Part shown: one piece after another, positions 35,178-45,545 of the stretch
How the letters are laid out: the number at the start of each line of letters is the position of its first letter
Position numbering within the stretch: the first letter of the stretch is position 1
Source: Bacteroidota bacterium
GTDB lineage: Bacteria; Bacteroidota; Bacteroidia; B-17B0; Aurantibacillaceae
Direction: 5' to 3'
DNA length: 64,000 bases
Assembly (NCBI GenBank): GCA_017303905.1
Contig: JAFLBH010000001.1
Coordinates: forward strand, 372,001 to 436,000
Notes under the pieces: generated by a model
Database searches by the model: none
What the model saw: the letters and a program-made list of their open reading frames with translations, nothing else
What the model was told of the DNA's origin: nothing
Position numbers and translations under genes: made by a program

Positions 35178-37136
35178 GTGTTAAGATTCAGATTTATATT
35201 TTTTCTCTTATTTCCACTTTTAGGTTTTAGCCAAAACTTTAACAAAGACAGTTTTGTTATTGAGTTCAATAAAGCTGATCTCAAACAAAAAGTTCACATG
35301 GCTTTTAAATTAAAAGCTGAGGACCTGGCCGCTGTTTATCCATTAATCAAGGATAGTTTAGTACAGTTAAAACAAAAAGTTTATTATAATACCAACAGCA
35401 ACGAAGCCAAATTTTACTTCGACATTATTGATGCTCGCATAGAAGCAAACAAAATGGAACATCACAAAGCCATTTTTGTTTTAGAGAATAGTTTGCGCTT
35501 TCACGCACAAGGATTACAGGACAGTTTAACGATTCTTAATATATTATCTCCTGCCTATATAAAGTTACGTAACTATAACAAAGCTTTTGAGATTCAGGAA
35601 ATATTTGAGCGCATCAAACATCGTTTTCCTGATGATTTTAAAAAGAACTATTCGCCAAAGAAGAGCTATATCTACATGCAGCTAGGGATGCCGGCCGAAT
35701 CAACACGCGAATTAAGAAAAGAGTTTAATGATAAGTCTGCTGATTTGAAAAAAGACACAACGGTACTCGGAAATTTCTATAACGATATGGGCGTTCATTT
35801 TAATAGAGCCAATAAATTAGACAGCGCCATGCACTATTTTAAAAAAGCTAAAGTTTTGATAGACGCAAAAATGCGTGATGATAAAAACCGCACTTACTTT
35901 GATTTCTTCAGCGGATTAATTGAAGGCAATATGGCCTCTATCCTGGCAAAGCAACATAATTATGCCGATGCAATTCCCCCTCTCAAAAAAGACATTTATT
36001 ACAGTTTAAAACAAGGCAACCTCCTAAGCGCTGCCAATAGTTATAACCTCATTGCTGAATGTTACTTGGAACTTAAAAAGTTTGATGTTGCGCGAAAATA
36101 CATAGACAGCTGTAAACCACTCATTACAAAAATTGAAGAATTAGCACCTACTCTTAGTAATATTTTAGTGGAAGCTAAATATTATAAGTATACCGGCAAC
36201 CTGGCCAAGGCTTCCGAAAATTACGATAAATACATTCGTTTTAAAGATTCTATACAGAAGGTTGACAATGAAAGCAAATTAATCAATCAACAAATTTCTT
36301 TCGATCTATATCAAAAAGAAAATCTCTTGGTGCAAAAAGAAAAAATCATACAGCAAAATAATTTATTGTACGAACACGAAAAAACAAGAAGATCGTACTT
36401 ATTATTAAGCGTAGTTATCCTCGCTTTCGTTATTACTTTTTTAATTATCAATAATCAGATGAATAAGCGTCGTCAGGGTGAATTATTCATTAAAAACAAA
36501 CACATCATTCAGCAAAAAACAGCTATTGAAAACGCATTAAAAGAAAAAGAATTTTTAATTAAAGAGATTCATCACCGCGTTAAAAACAACCTACAAATTA
36601 TTTCGAGCATGTTGAGTTTGCAGTCGGATGTGATAGAGAGTAAAGCTGCTAAAGAAGTTTTACAAGAAAGTCGTTTGCGTATTAATTCCATGTCGCTCAT
36701 TCATCAAATGCTTTACAATAAGAGCAACATGACCAACATTAGCATTTCGGAGTACTTAAAAGCTTTGCTAATGCAAATCGAAAAATCGTATGCCGTAAGC
36801 ACATGCCGAATTACCACTACCTTAAATTGTGACAACGTTGCCATCGATTTAGACACCGCTATTCCATTGGGATTAATTGTAAACGAATTAGTCACCAACT
36901 CTTTCAAACACGCTTTTAAAAACGCAACTGAAGGAACCATTACCGTTGAGTTTAAACAATCGGATTCTCAATACACATTAGTTGTACAAGACAATGGTTC
37001 GGGGTTTGATGTAAAAAACCACAACACAGGAAGTTTAGGCATGGAATTAATTCACATGCTTGCCGAACAGTTAAACGGCACCATTACGTTTACTAACAGC
37101 AATGGCACACGAGCTGAAATAAATTTAAAGGTTTAG
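35178..37136 (+). CDS. TPR sensor histidine kinase (HisKA_2/HATPase)
   Basis: The start codon is GTG; it is required to give the signal peptide (MLRFRFIFFLLFPLLGFSQ). Residues about 90-360 are TPR repeats in the periplasm. One transmembrane helix (about 405-425: YLLLSVVILAFVITFLII) leads to a HisKA_2 domain with phospho-acceptor EIHHRVKNNLQIISSMLSLQS and a HATPase domain (LIVNELVTNSFKHAF, DNGSGFD, GSLGMELI). No response regulator gene is adjacent, so the partner lies elsewhere. It overlaps kup by 4 bases, convergently. Confidence 0.92.
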   Translation: MLRFRFIFFLLFPLLGFSQNFNKDSFVIEFNKADLKQKVHMAFKLKAEDLAAVYPLIKDSLVQLKQKVYYNTNSNEAKFYFDIIDARIEANKMEHHKAIFVLENSLRFHAQGLQDSLTILNILSPAYIKLRNYNKAFEIQEIFERIKHRFPDDFKKNYSPKKSYIYMQLGMPAESTRELRKEFNDKSADLKKDTTVLGNFYNDMGVHFNRANKLDSAMHYFKKAKVLIDAKMRDDKNRTYFDFFSGLIEGNMASILAKQHNYADAIPPLKKDIYYSLKQGNLLSAANSYNLIAECYLELKKFDVARKYIDSCKPLITKIEELAPTLSNILVEAKYYKYTGNLAKASENYDKYIRFKDSIQKVDNESKLINQQISFDLYQKENLLVQKEKIIQQNNLLYEHEKTRRSYLLLSVVILAFVITFLIINNQMNKRRQGELFIKNKHIIQQKTAIENALKEKEFLIKEIHHRVKNNLQIISSMLSLQSDVIESKAAKEVLQESRLRINSMSLIHQMLYNKSNMTNISISEYLKALLMQIEKSYAVSTCRITTTLNCDNVAIDLDTAIPLGLIVNELVTNSFKHAFKNATEGTITVEFKQSDSQYTLVVQDNGSGFDVKNHNTGSLGMELIHMLAEQLNGTITFTNSNGTRAEINLKV

Positions 37137-39100
37137 CTTTCTATTCGTTTAAGATTTAAGAAGCTAGGTGTCTTAAATACCATTGGGAATTTCTCCACTT
37201 TTACAGAACTACTGTCCAGTCCAAAAGCGCGCGCCTCGCTTAAGCTTAAGTTTTTGAGGACATCATAAATTTCCAGGATAACCTTTTCTGTAAACGGCAA
37301 ATCGTTATCATAGCTCAAATATTTTTCAATTACCACAAACTTAAAGTCGCCACTAATATTGTTCTTTTGCAATGAGTCGTAACGGCTGGTAATATCCACT
37401 TCCTTATTGCGCACCAAATCCTCAACTACCTTACGGAACATTAAATTGATTTTTGGCGCAACACGGAATCCTAAACGGAAATTTACTCTGATAATGTCAT
37501 CCGCGGCAATATGATTTACTTTATATTCCATGGTGTAAGGTTCATCCATTACATCTACATGCACAAACCAATACACATCTGCTCTCTTAGGGCGACGTTG
37601 CAAAATGGAATAAATAATTTTTGTTTCAATCTCATCCGGTTTATGTGCGCTTGTCATATAAACAAGGTGAGTAGCATAACGAGGTAAAGAATTATCGCGA
37701 CTTAACTCACACAGCATTTTTTTGTATTCATCTAACTTTACAAGATCGGTATAACGATGACGAATTAATTTAGCCATGTACCATACACCCATTATTCCTG
37801 ATAAGAATAAGGCAATAATTAAAGTAATGTAACCGCCTTTTGGAAATTTCTCAAGGTTGGCGATTAAAAACGCGGTTTCCACAATTATGTAAACCGGAAT
37901 AAACGAATACAAAAATAGTTTAGGATATTTTTTAAGTCGCATAAAGAACGCCAGCAATCGCGACGACATTATCATTCCTAAAATAATGGTGAGTCCGTAA
38001 GCGGCCTCCATGTTCGCAGACTCTTTAAAAAACAAAACAATACTTACACAGCCTACGTATAAAAACCAATTAATGGCCGGAATATACATTTGTCCCTTTA
38101 ACTCAGTAGGATATTTAATCTTTAATTTAGGCCAAAAATTCAAGCGCATAGCCTCGTTGATTAGAGTAAACGATCCGCTAATTAACGCTTGTGATGCTAC
38201 AACAGTTGCAATTGTGGCGATGCCGATACCAAAAGGTAAAAACCAGGTTGGCATCAATGAATAAAACGGATTCGCGCCGTCTAAAGTTTTTCCTTCATGC
38301 GAGATTAACCAGGCTGTTTGACCCATGTAATTTAACACGAGCATTAATTTTACGAATATCCAGCTGATGCGAATGTTTTTTCTGCCGCAATGTCCCATAT
38401 CAGAGTACAAAGCTTCAGCTCCAGTTGTACATAAAAACACAGCACCTAAAAGCCAAAATCCTCCCGGATGTTCCACTAACAAATTAATTCCGTAATAAGG
38501 GTTGAGTGATTTTAATACCGATAAATTACCTGCCATCGAGATGACACCTAAAGTCCCCAACATAACAAACCATACCAACATCACCGGTCCGAAAAATTTA
38601 CCAATAAACTTTGTGCCAAATTGCTGAATAAAGAATAATCCTGTAATAATTGCAATAACAATTGGAATGGTTGGAATGTGCCCCAAGCCCGGCATTAAAC
38701 GCAAACCTTCAATGGCAGAGGCCACCGAAATGGGTGGTGTAATAATTCCCTCTCCCAAAATACAACAACCTCCAATTATGGCCGGAAAAATCAGCCATTT
38801 CACCTTTGCTCTCTTTATTAAAGCATATAAAGCAAAAATTCCACCCTCCCCCTTATTGTCTGCTCTTAAAGTAAAAATGACATACTTAATAGTAGTTTGT
38901 AAGGTAAGTGTCCAAAACACCAGCGACATTCCACCCAAAATAACATCCGCATTAATTGGCTTATCGCCAACAATTGCTTTCATTACATAGAGTGGCGAAG
39001 TTCCGATATCACCATAAATAATTCCCAGGGTAACAATTAAGCCGCCAAGAGTAATTTTGTTTAATTGATGGTCGTGATGACCGTTGCCGTTGCTTCCCAT
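37133..39100 (-). CDS. kup: KUP family potassium uptake protein
   Basis: The 655-residue protein has about 12 spans. The signature GGLIVTLGIIYGDIGTSPLY (about residues 18-37) and ILGEGIITPPISV are typical of the K+/H+ symporter Kup. A cytosolic C-terminal domain of about 170 residues follows. The gene lies opposite the histidine kinase with a 4-base overlap of stop codons. Confidence 0.95.
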   Translation of the reverse strand: MGSNGNGHHDHQLNKITLGGLIVTLGIIYGDIGTSPLYVMKAIVGDKPINADVILGGMSLVFWTLTLQTTIKYVIFTLRADNKGEGGIFALYALIKRAKVKWLIFPAIIGGCCILGEGIITPPISVASAIEGLRLMPGLGHIPTIPIVIAIITGLFFIQQFGTKFIGKFFGPVMLVWFVMLGTLGVISMAGNLSVLKSLNPYYGINLLVEHPGGFWLLGAVFLCTTGAEALYSDMGHCGRKNIRISWIFVKLMLVLNYMGQTAWLISHEGKTLDGANPFYSLMPTWFLPFGIGIATIATVVASQALISGSFTLINEAMRLNFWPKLKIKYPTELKGQMYIPAINWFLYVGCVSIVLFFKESANMEAAYGLTIILGMIMSSRLLAFFMRLKKYPKLFLYSFIPVYIIVETAFLIANLEKFPKGGYITLIIALFLSGIMGVWYMAKLIRHRYTDLVKLDEYKKMLCELSRDNSLPRYATHLVYMTSAHKPDEIETKIIYSILQRRPKRADVYWFVHVDVMDEPYTMEYKVNHIAADDIIRVNFRLGFRVAPKINLMFRKVVEDLVRNKEVDITSRYDSLQKNNISGDFKFVVIEKYLSYDNDLPFTEKVILEIYDVLKNLSLSEARAFGLDSSSVKVEKFPMVFKTPSFLNLKRIES

Positions 39101-39297
39101 GGAGGGATATAGTTTAAAAACGGGTCAAATTTATAATAATTTAACCTTCGCAACGCCCCAATTAGACAAATTATTTGAAACAACACCTGTTAAAAGCCCA
39201 AATAATGACCAAATGCCCTTTTTAACACATGAACCTTTATTGGTATTGTGCGTTTATAATTGTAACTTAGTAATGCTTTTTTTGAGAATAGTTTTTG

Positions 39298-42006
39298 ATG
39301 TTGAGAAGGCTGGCATATCTTTTTTTTATTGTTTTTGGAATTTCTATTTCCTTAAACGCCACGCATAACCGTGCCGGCGAAATAACCTATAAATGGTTGT
39401 TTGGTTATACCTACGAAATTACGCTTGTAACTTATACGGATGACGGACCAAGCATTGCCGATCGTTGTAAACTTACTATTCATTTTGGAGATGGTGACAG
39501 CATACAAGCCATACGTATCAATGGAGCTAATGACCCGAGTAATGACTGTCCGGGATCAAAGCTTGGAGAAATCATTTCTCCGGGCTTCAAGAAAAACATT
39601 TACAAAGCTACCCACACCTATAACGGACCCGGAACTTTCACCATTTCCATGTTCGATCGAAACCGTAACAGCGGCGTAATTAATGTTCCTAATTCAGTTC
39701 ATCAGCCTTTTTATCTCGAAACGGTATTAGTCATTAGTAATTTCATGGGGGCCAATAACTCGCCTGTATTAACACTGGCACCGCTTGATAAAGCCTGTTT
39801 AAATAAATGTTATTTACACAATCCCGGCGCCTACGATCCTGATGGTGATAGTTTGTCCTACGAATTAGTAACCTGTAAAGGTGAAGATCCTTTTACTTCG
39901 CAAATTGGTGTTACTATTCCTGGATATACGTTTCCTGATCCGGGAAGCGGTGGCACCTTTAATATTCACCCTTTCAACGGAACATTAACCTGGTGTACAC
40001 CTCAACTTAACGGCGAATACAATGTAGCCTTTATTATTAAAGAGTGGCGTAAGAATTTAGACGGAAAACGTGTGTTGGTTGGATATGTTATGCGCGATAT
40101 GCAAATCATTGTTTCCCCTTGTTCTAACACTGCGCCACAAATTGCGAGTGTAAATGATACGTGTGTTGTGGCCGGAACTCTCATAACAAAAATTTTTACT
40201 GCCACTGATGGCAATAGTACAGATATCATTACCATGTCGGCGAATGGCGGACCTTTTGCCTCGGCGCTACCTATTGCTACCTTTGCTTCGGCCCCTGCAA
40301 GCGGAACAGTATTCGGAACCTTTAATTGGCAAACTTCCTGCGCGCAAGTTCGTAACTCGCCGTATCAGGTTACTATTAAAGCCATCGATAATGATCCGCA
40401 GATTCAGCTGGTTGATTTTAAAACTTATAACATAACGGTGATCGGCCCTCCTCCGAAAAATTTATCGGCAACACCTTTAGGAAGTTCAATTAAATTAATT
40501 TGGGAGAAGAGTAACTGCAGCAGCGTAGGTGTTGGTAATACTGTTATCTATTATAATGTCTACCGCAAAAACGATTGTAACCCTTGGTCGCCGGCACCTT
40601 GCGAAACAGGTGTTCCGCCAAGTTCAGGCTATACCTACATTGGTCGTACCACCGGCATTAATGATACTACGTTTATTGATAACAATGGTGGGGCTGGATT
40701 ATCACATGGTGTAAATTACAATTACATTGTGGCTGCCCGTTATGCGGATGGCGCCATGAGTTATGCAAGCAATCAAGTGTGCGCACAATTAAAGAAAGAT
40801 GTGCCTATTATTGTTAACGTTGACATTCAAACTACCGGTACTACAAACGGTCAGGCTTTCGTTCGTTGGATTCGTCCCGTTACCAATGCCTCTAATCTCG
40901 ACACAACTATTGTTCCCGGCCCTTATGAATTCCGCGTGTATTATAAACAAGGCTTAAGCGGAACGTTTACGCAAGTCTATTCTGTAACCAAACCTTATTT
41001 CGCTGCTTTAAATCAATTAAGCGACACCACGTTTACGCATACGAATATAAATACGGTGAGTGATTTGGTGATTTATAAAGTTGATTTTTATGCTAACTCA
41101 ACTTTTGTTGGTTCAACACAAACCGCCAGCTCTGTTTTTTTAAGTGTAGTGCCTGCCGACCGTAAGGTTACGTTAAGCTGGAAGCATTATGTGCCTTGGG
41201 GTAATTATAAATATTACATTTTCCGAAAAGCACCGTCGCAAACCGTATTTAACTTAATTGATAGTACAACAGCGCTTAGCTATAAAGATACCGGCGACGT
41301 AGTGAACCGCGCTACTTATTGTTACAAAGTTTTAGCAAAGGGTGAATATAGCGATCCAAGTATTTTCAAACCATTATTAAATAATTCACAGGAAGTGTGT
41401 GCTACACCGGTTGATTTGACTTTACCTTGCTCACCTACTCTTTCCATTACCTCCGATTGTCAAACCGGTTTTGTACAATTGGTGTGGAACAACCCTAATC
41501 ACAGTTGTTCGGATGATGTAATTAAATATAAATTATATTACAAACCAACCGAAGAAGATGATTTGGTTTTAGTGGATTCCATTCTTAATATTCAAGACAC
41601 TTCCTTCTTCTACGATGGCTTAACTTCCATTGCAGGATGTTATGTGGTAACCGCGATAGATTCATCAGGCAACGAAAGCTTAAAAGCGGAAGCTACTTGT
41701 ATTGATAATTGTCCGGAGTTTGAATTACCAAACGTTGTTACATTTAACGGGGATGGCGTGAATGATTTTTATAAAGCCATCCGCGTGAAGCACATTAAAG
41801 ACATTGAATTATATATTTACAATCGTTGGGGACAATTAATTTACGAAACAAAAGATCCTTACTTTAATTGGGATGGAAAAGTACTTCAAACGAAAATGCT
41901 AGCCAGTGATGGTACTTATTTCTATACTTGCGTGGTGAATGAGTTGCGTGTTAAACCAACCAAGCCGCGATTCTTAAAAGGATATATTCAGGTGTTTAAG
42001 GAGTAG
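39298..42006 (+). CDS. Secreted protein with type B (gliding-motility) T9SS sorting domain
   Basis: The ATG at 39298 (one codon after a TTG) opens a signal peptide (MLRRLAYLFFIVFGISISLNA). The 902-residue protein has Ig/fibronectin-like beta domains throughout. It ends with the gliding-motility-associated C-terminal domain: LPNVVTFNGDGVNDFYKA, YIYNRWGQLIYETKD, NWDGK and a final GYIQVFKE. This domain directs export and attachment by the type IX system. Ten or more cysteines suggest disulfides. The N-terminal HNRAGEITYKWL motif recurs in large Bacteroidota surface proteins. Confidence 0.9.
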   Translation: MLRRLAYLFFIVFGISISLNATHNRAGEITYKWLFGYTYEITLVTYTDDGPSIADRCKLTIHFGDGDSIQAIRINGANDPSNDCPGSKLGEIISPGFKKNIYKATHTYNGPGTFTISMFDRNRNSGVINVPNSVHQPFYLETVLVISNFMGANNSPVLTLAPLDKACLNKCYLHNPGAYDPDGDSLSYELVTCKGEDPFTSQIGVTIPGYTFPDPGSGGTFNIHPFNGTLTWCTPQLNGEYNVAFIIKEWRKNLDGKRVLVGYVMRDMQIIVSPCSNTAPQIASVNDTCVVAGTLITKIFTATDGNSTDIITMSANGGPFASALPIATFASAPASGTVFGTFNWQTSCAQVRNSPYQVTIKAIDNDPQIQLVDFKTYNITVIGPPPKNLSATPLGSSIKLIWEKSNCSSVGVGNTVIYYNVYRKNDCNPWSPAPCETGVPPSSGYTYIGRTTGINDTTFIDNNGGAGLSHGVNYNYIVAARYADGAMSYASNQVCAQLKKDVPIIVNVDIQTTGTTNGQAFVRWIRPVTNASNLDTTIVPGPYEFRVYYKQGLSGTFTQVYSVTKPYFAALNQLSDTTFTHTNINTVSDLVIYKVDFYANSTFVGSTQTASSVFLSVVPADRKVTLSWKHYVPWGNYKYYIFRKAPSQTVFNLIDSTTALSYKDTGDVVNRATYCYKVLAKGEYSDPSIFKPLLNNSQEVCATPVDLTLPCSPTLSITSDCQTGFVQLVWNNPNHSCSDDVIKYKLYYKPTEEDDLVLVDSILNIQDTSFFYDGLTSIAGCYVVTAIDSSGNESLKAEATCIDNCPEFELPNVVTFNGDGVNDFYKAIRVKHIKDIELYIYNRWGQLIYETKDPYFNWDGKVLQTKMLASDGTYFYTCVVNELRVKPTKPRFLKGYIQVFKE

Positions 42007-42008
42007 GA

Positions 42009-42539
42009 TTACTTATCCTTATAAATCAAAAGATTAATAATTCCCTTTGTTGGAGTACTGTTATCAGATAAAGAAACTACAAACGGCTTACGTTGTCCTT
42101 CAAAACAATTATAAACTACTTGTCCCTGGTCTTCCATCGGATTCGGTAATTTCTTCTCGTAATAATCTTTTAAGTCGTTAAATATTTTTGAACCAACATC
42201 CGGATCATTACAATTTACCTGTACACTAATTTCTTCCAAACTATCGTTCAGCAAAGTATATTCGATAGAATAATTGGTTAAGCTATCAATGGTGTACTCA
42301 AAATACAATCGATCTTTATCGGCTTCTACGGCCTGTTGCTTCTCCAGTTTTTTAATAGAATCGGCTTTACTGTTAAGGTTAATGCCACGAATAACACCAT
42401 CATTCGTTTTTATGATTTCATCTAACGACACATGGTATTGCGGGAAAACACGCGGCTTGGTTTCAACAACCTGCTTTGGGGTGTTGTTGCAAGCCCACAA
42501 TAACAATACGCTAAAAACTATTAAAATTATCCTTTGCAT
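42009..42539 (-). CDS. Hypothetical lipoprotein
   Basis: The ATG at 42539 gives MQRIILIVFSVLLLWAC, with lipid-modified Cys17. A longer frame would run into lysS. The 176-residue product continues with a proline-rich linker and a mixed alpha/beta domain with no recognised family. It lies 4 bases downstream of lysS and is probably in the same transcript. Confidence 0.75.
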   Translation of the reverse strand: MQRIILIVFSVLLLWACNNTPKQVVETKPRVFPQYHVSLDEIIKTNDGVIRGINLNSKADSIKKLEKQQAVEADKDRLYFEYTIDSLTNYSIEYTLLNDSLEEISVQVNCNDPDVGSKIFNDLKDYYEKKLPNPMEDQGQVVYNCFEGQRKPFVVSLSDNSTPTKGIINLLIYKDK

Positions 42540-42543
42540 AAAT

Positions 42544-44088
42544 TTATTTTGTAGCCTCTTCAGTGGCTGCTTGTTCTTTCTTTTCAGGGCGCATGGTTGG
42601 GAACAACAACACATCTTGAATAGATGGTTGATTGGTCATCAACATACACAATCTGTCAATTCCGATTCCAATTCCCGCGGTTGGAGGCATAGCATATTCC
42701 AATGCGCGTAAAAAGTCATCATCGATATACATCGCTTCATCATCACCACGCTCCATCAATTTCACTTGCTCCTCAAAACGCTCGCGTTGATCTATCGGGT
42801 CGTTAAGTTCGGAATATGCGTTCGCAATTTCCTTACCGTTTATCATCAATTCGAAACGCTCAACCAATCCCGGCTGACTGCGATGCTTCTTTGTAAGCGG
42901 ACTCATCTCTACCGGATAATCAATAATAAAAGTTGGTTGAATAAAATTACCTTCGCATTTCTCTCCAAAAATTGTATCAATCAGTTTTGCCTTGCCCATA
43001 CTGTCATCAATGTCCAACTTTAACTGCTTGCAGGTAGCGCGGAGTTCCGCTTCTTCCATTTTACTCACATCAATTCCGGTGTGTTCCTTAATCGCGTCGT
43101 AAATAGAAATACGTTTGAATGGCGCCGCAAAGCTGATGGTTTTATCTCCCACCTGAACATCGGTAGTTCCGTGTAAGTCTAAAGCAATTTTCTCAAGCAA
43201 TTTCTCTGTTGTATTCATCATCCAGAAATAATCGCGGTAGGCCACATAAAATTCAAGAATGGTAAATTCAGGATTATGTGTGCGGTCCATCCCCTCGTTA
43301 CGGAAATTACGACTGAACTCATACACCCAATCAAAACCACCAACAATTAAACGTTTTAAATAAAGTTCGTTCGCAATACGAAGGAATAATGGAATATCTA
43401 ATGCGTTATGATGCGTAACAAACGGTCGGGCTATTGCTCCACCCGGAATCGTTTGCAATACCGGTGTATCTACTTCCAACGCACCGCCTTCATTTAAAAA
43501 GTTGCGGATAGTGTTTATTAATTTTGTACGAAGCTCAAATGTGTGTTTCACTTTTGGATTGATAATTAAATCCACATAACGCTGACGGTAACGAAACTCA
43601 GGGTCTGTCACTTCATCAAATGAATTTCCATCTGCATCCGTCTTTACAATCGGCAATGGCTTCAATGCTTTACTGAGCAATTTGAATTCAGAAACGTGAA
43701 TGGAAATTTCACCGGTTTTTGTTGTGAACACGTAACCCTTTACACCAATTATATCACCAATGTCGAGCAATTTTTTCCAAAGAACATCATATAATGTTTT
43801 ATCCTCGCCCGGACAAACCTCATCACGCTTAATGTATACTTGAATACGTCCTGTTGCATCTTGTAAAACAGCAAACGCAGCTTTACCCATGTCGCGCACA
43901 CTCATGATGCGGCCGGCTAACGAAATATCCTTATAATTTAATTTATCACGCTCGTAATTTTCCTTAATATCAGCAGCGTTTACGTTAATGGCAAACTCTT
44001 CGGCAGGATATGGCTCAATGCCAAGGTTCCTGATTTCTTTCAGTTTTTCTCTTCTTAATAATTCCTGTTCGCTTAATTCCTGAATCAT
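42544..44088 (-). CDS. lysS: Lysyl-tRNA synthetase, class II
   Basis: The 514-residue enzyme has an N-terminal OB-fold tRNA anticodon-binding domain (ISLAGRIMSVRDMGKAAF) and the class II catalytic core: motif 1 around ALEVDTPVL, motif 2 FRNEGMDRTHNPEFTILEFY and motif 3 GIGIGIDRLCM. Lysine specificity is supported by the family-typical SPLTKKHRSQPGLVERFE and NAYSELNDP segments. Confidence 0.97.
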   Translation of the reverse strand: MIQELSEQELLRREKLKEIRNLGIEPYPAEEFAINVNAADIKENYERDKLNYKDISLAGRIMSVRDMGKAAFAVLQDATGRIQVYIKRDEVCPGEDKTLYDVLWKKLLDIGDIIGVKGYVFTTKTGEISIHVSEFKLLSKALKPLPIVKTDADGNSFDEVTDPEFRYRQRYVDLIINPKVKHTFELRTKLINTIRNFLNEGGALEVDTPVLQTIPGGAIARPFVTHHNALDIPLFLRIANELYLKRLIVGGFDWVYEFSRNFRNEGMDRTHNPEFTILEFYVAYRDYFWMMNTTEKLLEKIALDLHGTTDVQVGDKTISFAAPFKRISIYDAIKEHTGIDVSKMEEAELRATCKQLKLDIDDSMGKAKLIDTIFGEKCEGNFIQPTFIIDYPVEMSPLTKKHRSQPGLVERFELMINGKEIANAYSELNDPIDQRERFEEQVKLMERGDDEAMYIDDDFLRALEYAMPPTAGIGIGIDRLCMLMTNQPSIQDVLLFPTMRPEKKEQAATEEATK

Positions 44089-44219
44089 AGTATAAAGTAC
44101 TTTTGGTGCAAAATTAAATTAAATAAATACCTGTAAATAAGGTTGTTAGTATAAAATAATAAATCTAAAAAACTTTTTAAGTATTTGATTGTTAAATAAT
44201 TATTACACCTCGAAGGATT

Positions 44220-45545
44220 ATGAAAGAGACCGTCGGCATATTTTGGTTCAGAAGAGATTTACGTTTAAACGACAACGCAGGCTTGTTTCATGCGCTCAAA
44301 TCGGGTTATAAAGTGCTGCCGGTTTTTGTTTTTGATACAGACATACTTAATAAACTCGAAAATAAAAAAGACAGAAGGGTAGACTACATTCATCAAGCCG
44401 TAGAAAAACTGAGTGAAGATTTAAAAGAACTGAATTCAGGAATTAAAGTCTATAACGGTGAGGTCGGTACGGCATTTAAAGACTTAATCAAAAAATATTC
44501 CATTCATGCTGTTTATACCAATCACGATTATGAACCGAATGCCATTGAACGTGATGAGGAGATTAAACTTCTGTTGCAAAACAGCGGAATAGAATTTCAT
44601 ACATTTAAAGACCAATGCATATTTGAAAAAAGTGAAGTGGTGAAAGATGACGGAACGCCTTATTCTGTTTTCACGCCCTACAGTAAAAAATGGAAGCAAA
44701 AATTTACCGGCTTCTATGCAAAAGCCTATCCGAACAAAAAACACTTCAAAAACTTTTTGAGTTTCAAAGCTGAACCCATTCCTAGTTTAAGACAAATTGG
44801 TTTCGAGAAAACAGATTTATCATTGCAATTACCAAAAATTGACACACTACTTCTCAAAAAATATAAGGAGCAAAGAGATTTTCCTGCCATCCATGGAACA
44901 TCCCGTATCAGTATGCATTTAAGATTCGGGACAATAAGTATCCGTGAAATGGTGAGGCTCGCCATCAATAACAGCGAAACCTGGTTGAACGAGTTAATCT
45001 GGAGAGATTTTTACATGATGATTTTATCGCATTTTCCTCATATTGTTAATGGCGCTTTTAAGAAAGAGTACAACAATATTGAATGGCGACATGATGAAAA
45101 ATCGTTTTTAAAATGGTGTAATGGTGAAACAGGATTTCCTATTGTAGACGCAGGCATGCGTGAATTGAACGCAACAGGTTTTATGCACAACCGCGTGCGC
45201 ATGATTACCGCGAGCTTTTTAGTTAAAGATTTATTGATTGATTATAAATGGGGAGAGGCGTATTTCGCTGAAAAACTCAATGATTTTGATTTAAGCGCGA
45301 ATAACGGTGGATGGCAATGGGCAGCAGGATGCGGCGTGGATGCCGCGCCTTACTTCAGAATATTTAATCCAACAGAGCAACAAAAACGCTTTGATCCTGA
45401 TTTTGCTTATATCAAAAAATGGATCCCCGAATTTGGTACTGATAAATATCCCAAACCTATTGTGGATCATGCTGCCGCTAGAACCCGTACATTAGATGTG
45501 TATAAAAAATCATTGTCCGAAATCAGACAGCTGACTTTGCTTTAA
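44220..45545 (+). CDS. phr: Deoxyribodipyrimidine photolyase (class I CPD type)
   Basis: The 441-residue flavoprotein starts with the photolyase alpha/beta antenna domain (GIFWFRRDLRLNDNAGLFHAL). The FAD-binding helical domain carries HLRFGTISIREM, WLNELIWRDFYMMIL, the active-site region TGFPIVDAGMRELNATGFMHNRVRM and FDLSANNGGWQWAAGCG. It repairs UV cyclobutane dimers with blue light; a cryptochrome function cannot be excluded by eye. It overlaps cysN by 4 bases at the stop codons. Confidence 0.93.
   Translation: MKETVGIFWFRRDLRLNDNAGLFHALKSGYKVLPVFVFDTDILNKLENKKDRRVDYIHQAVEKLSEDLKELNSGIKVYNGEVGTAFKDLIKKYSIHAVYTNHDYEPNAIERDEEIKLLLQNSGIEFHTFKDQCIFEKSEVVKDDGTPYSVFTPYSKKWKQKFTGFYAKAYPNKKHFKNFLSFKAEPIPSLRQIGFEKTDLSLQLPKIDTLLLKKYKEQRDFPAIHGTSRISMHLRFGTISIREMVRLAINNSETWLNELIWRDFYMMILSHFPHIVNGAFKKEYNNIEWRHDEKSFLKWCNGETGFPIVDAGMRELNATGFMHNRVRMITASFLVKDLLIDYKWGEAYFAEKLNDFDLSANNGGWQWAAGCGVDAAPYFRIFNPTEQQKRFDPDFAYIKKWIPEFGTDKYPKPIVDHAAARTRTLDVYKKSLSEIRQLTLL

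Noticed and set aside
39084..39368. 94-codon open frame between kup and the type B T9SS cargo gene
   Set aside because: It overlaps both genes, has no start context and no signal or domain; a shadow of the real gene starting at 39298.
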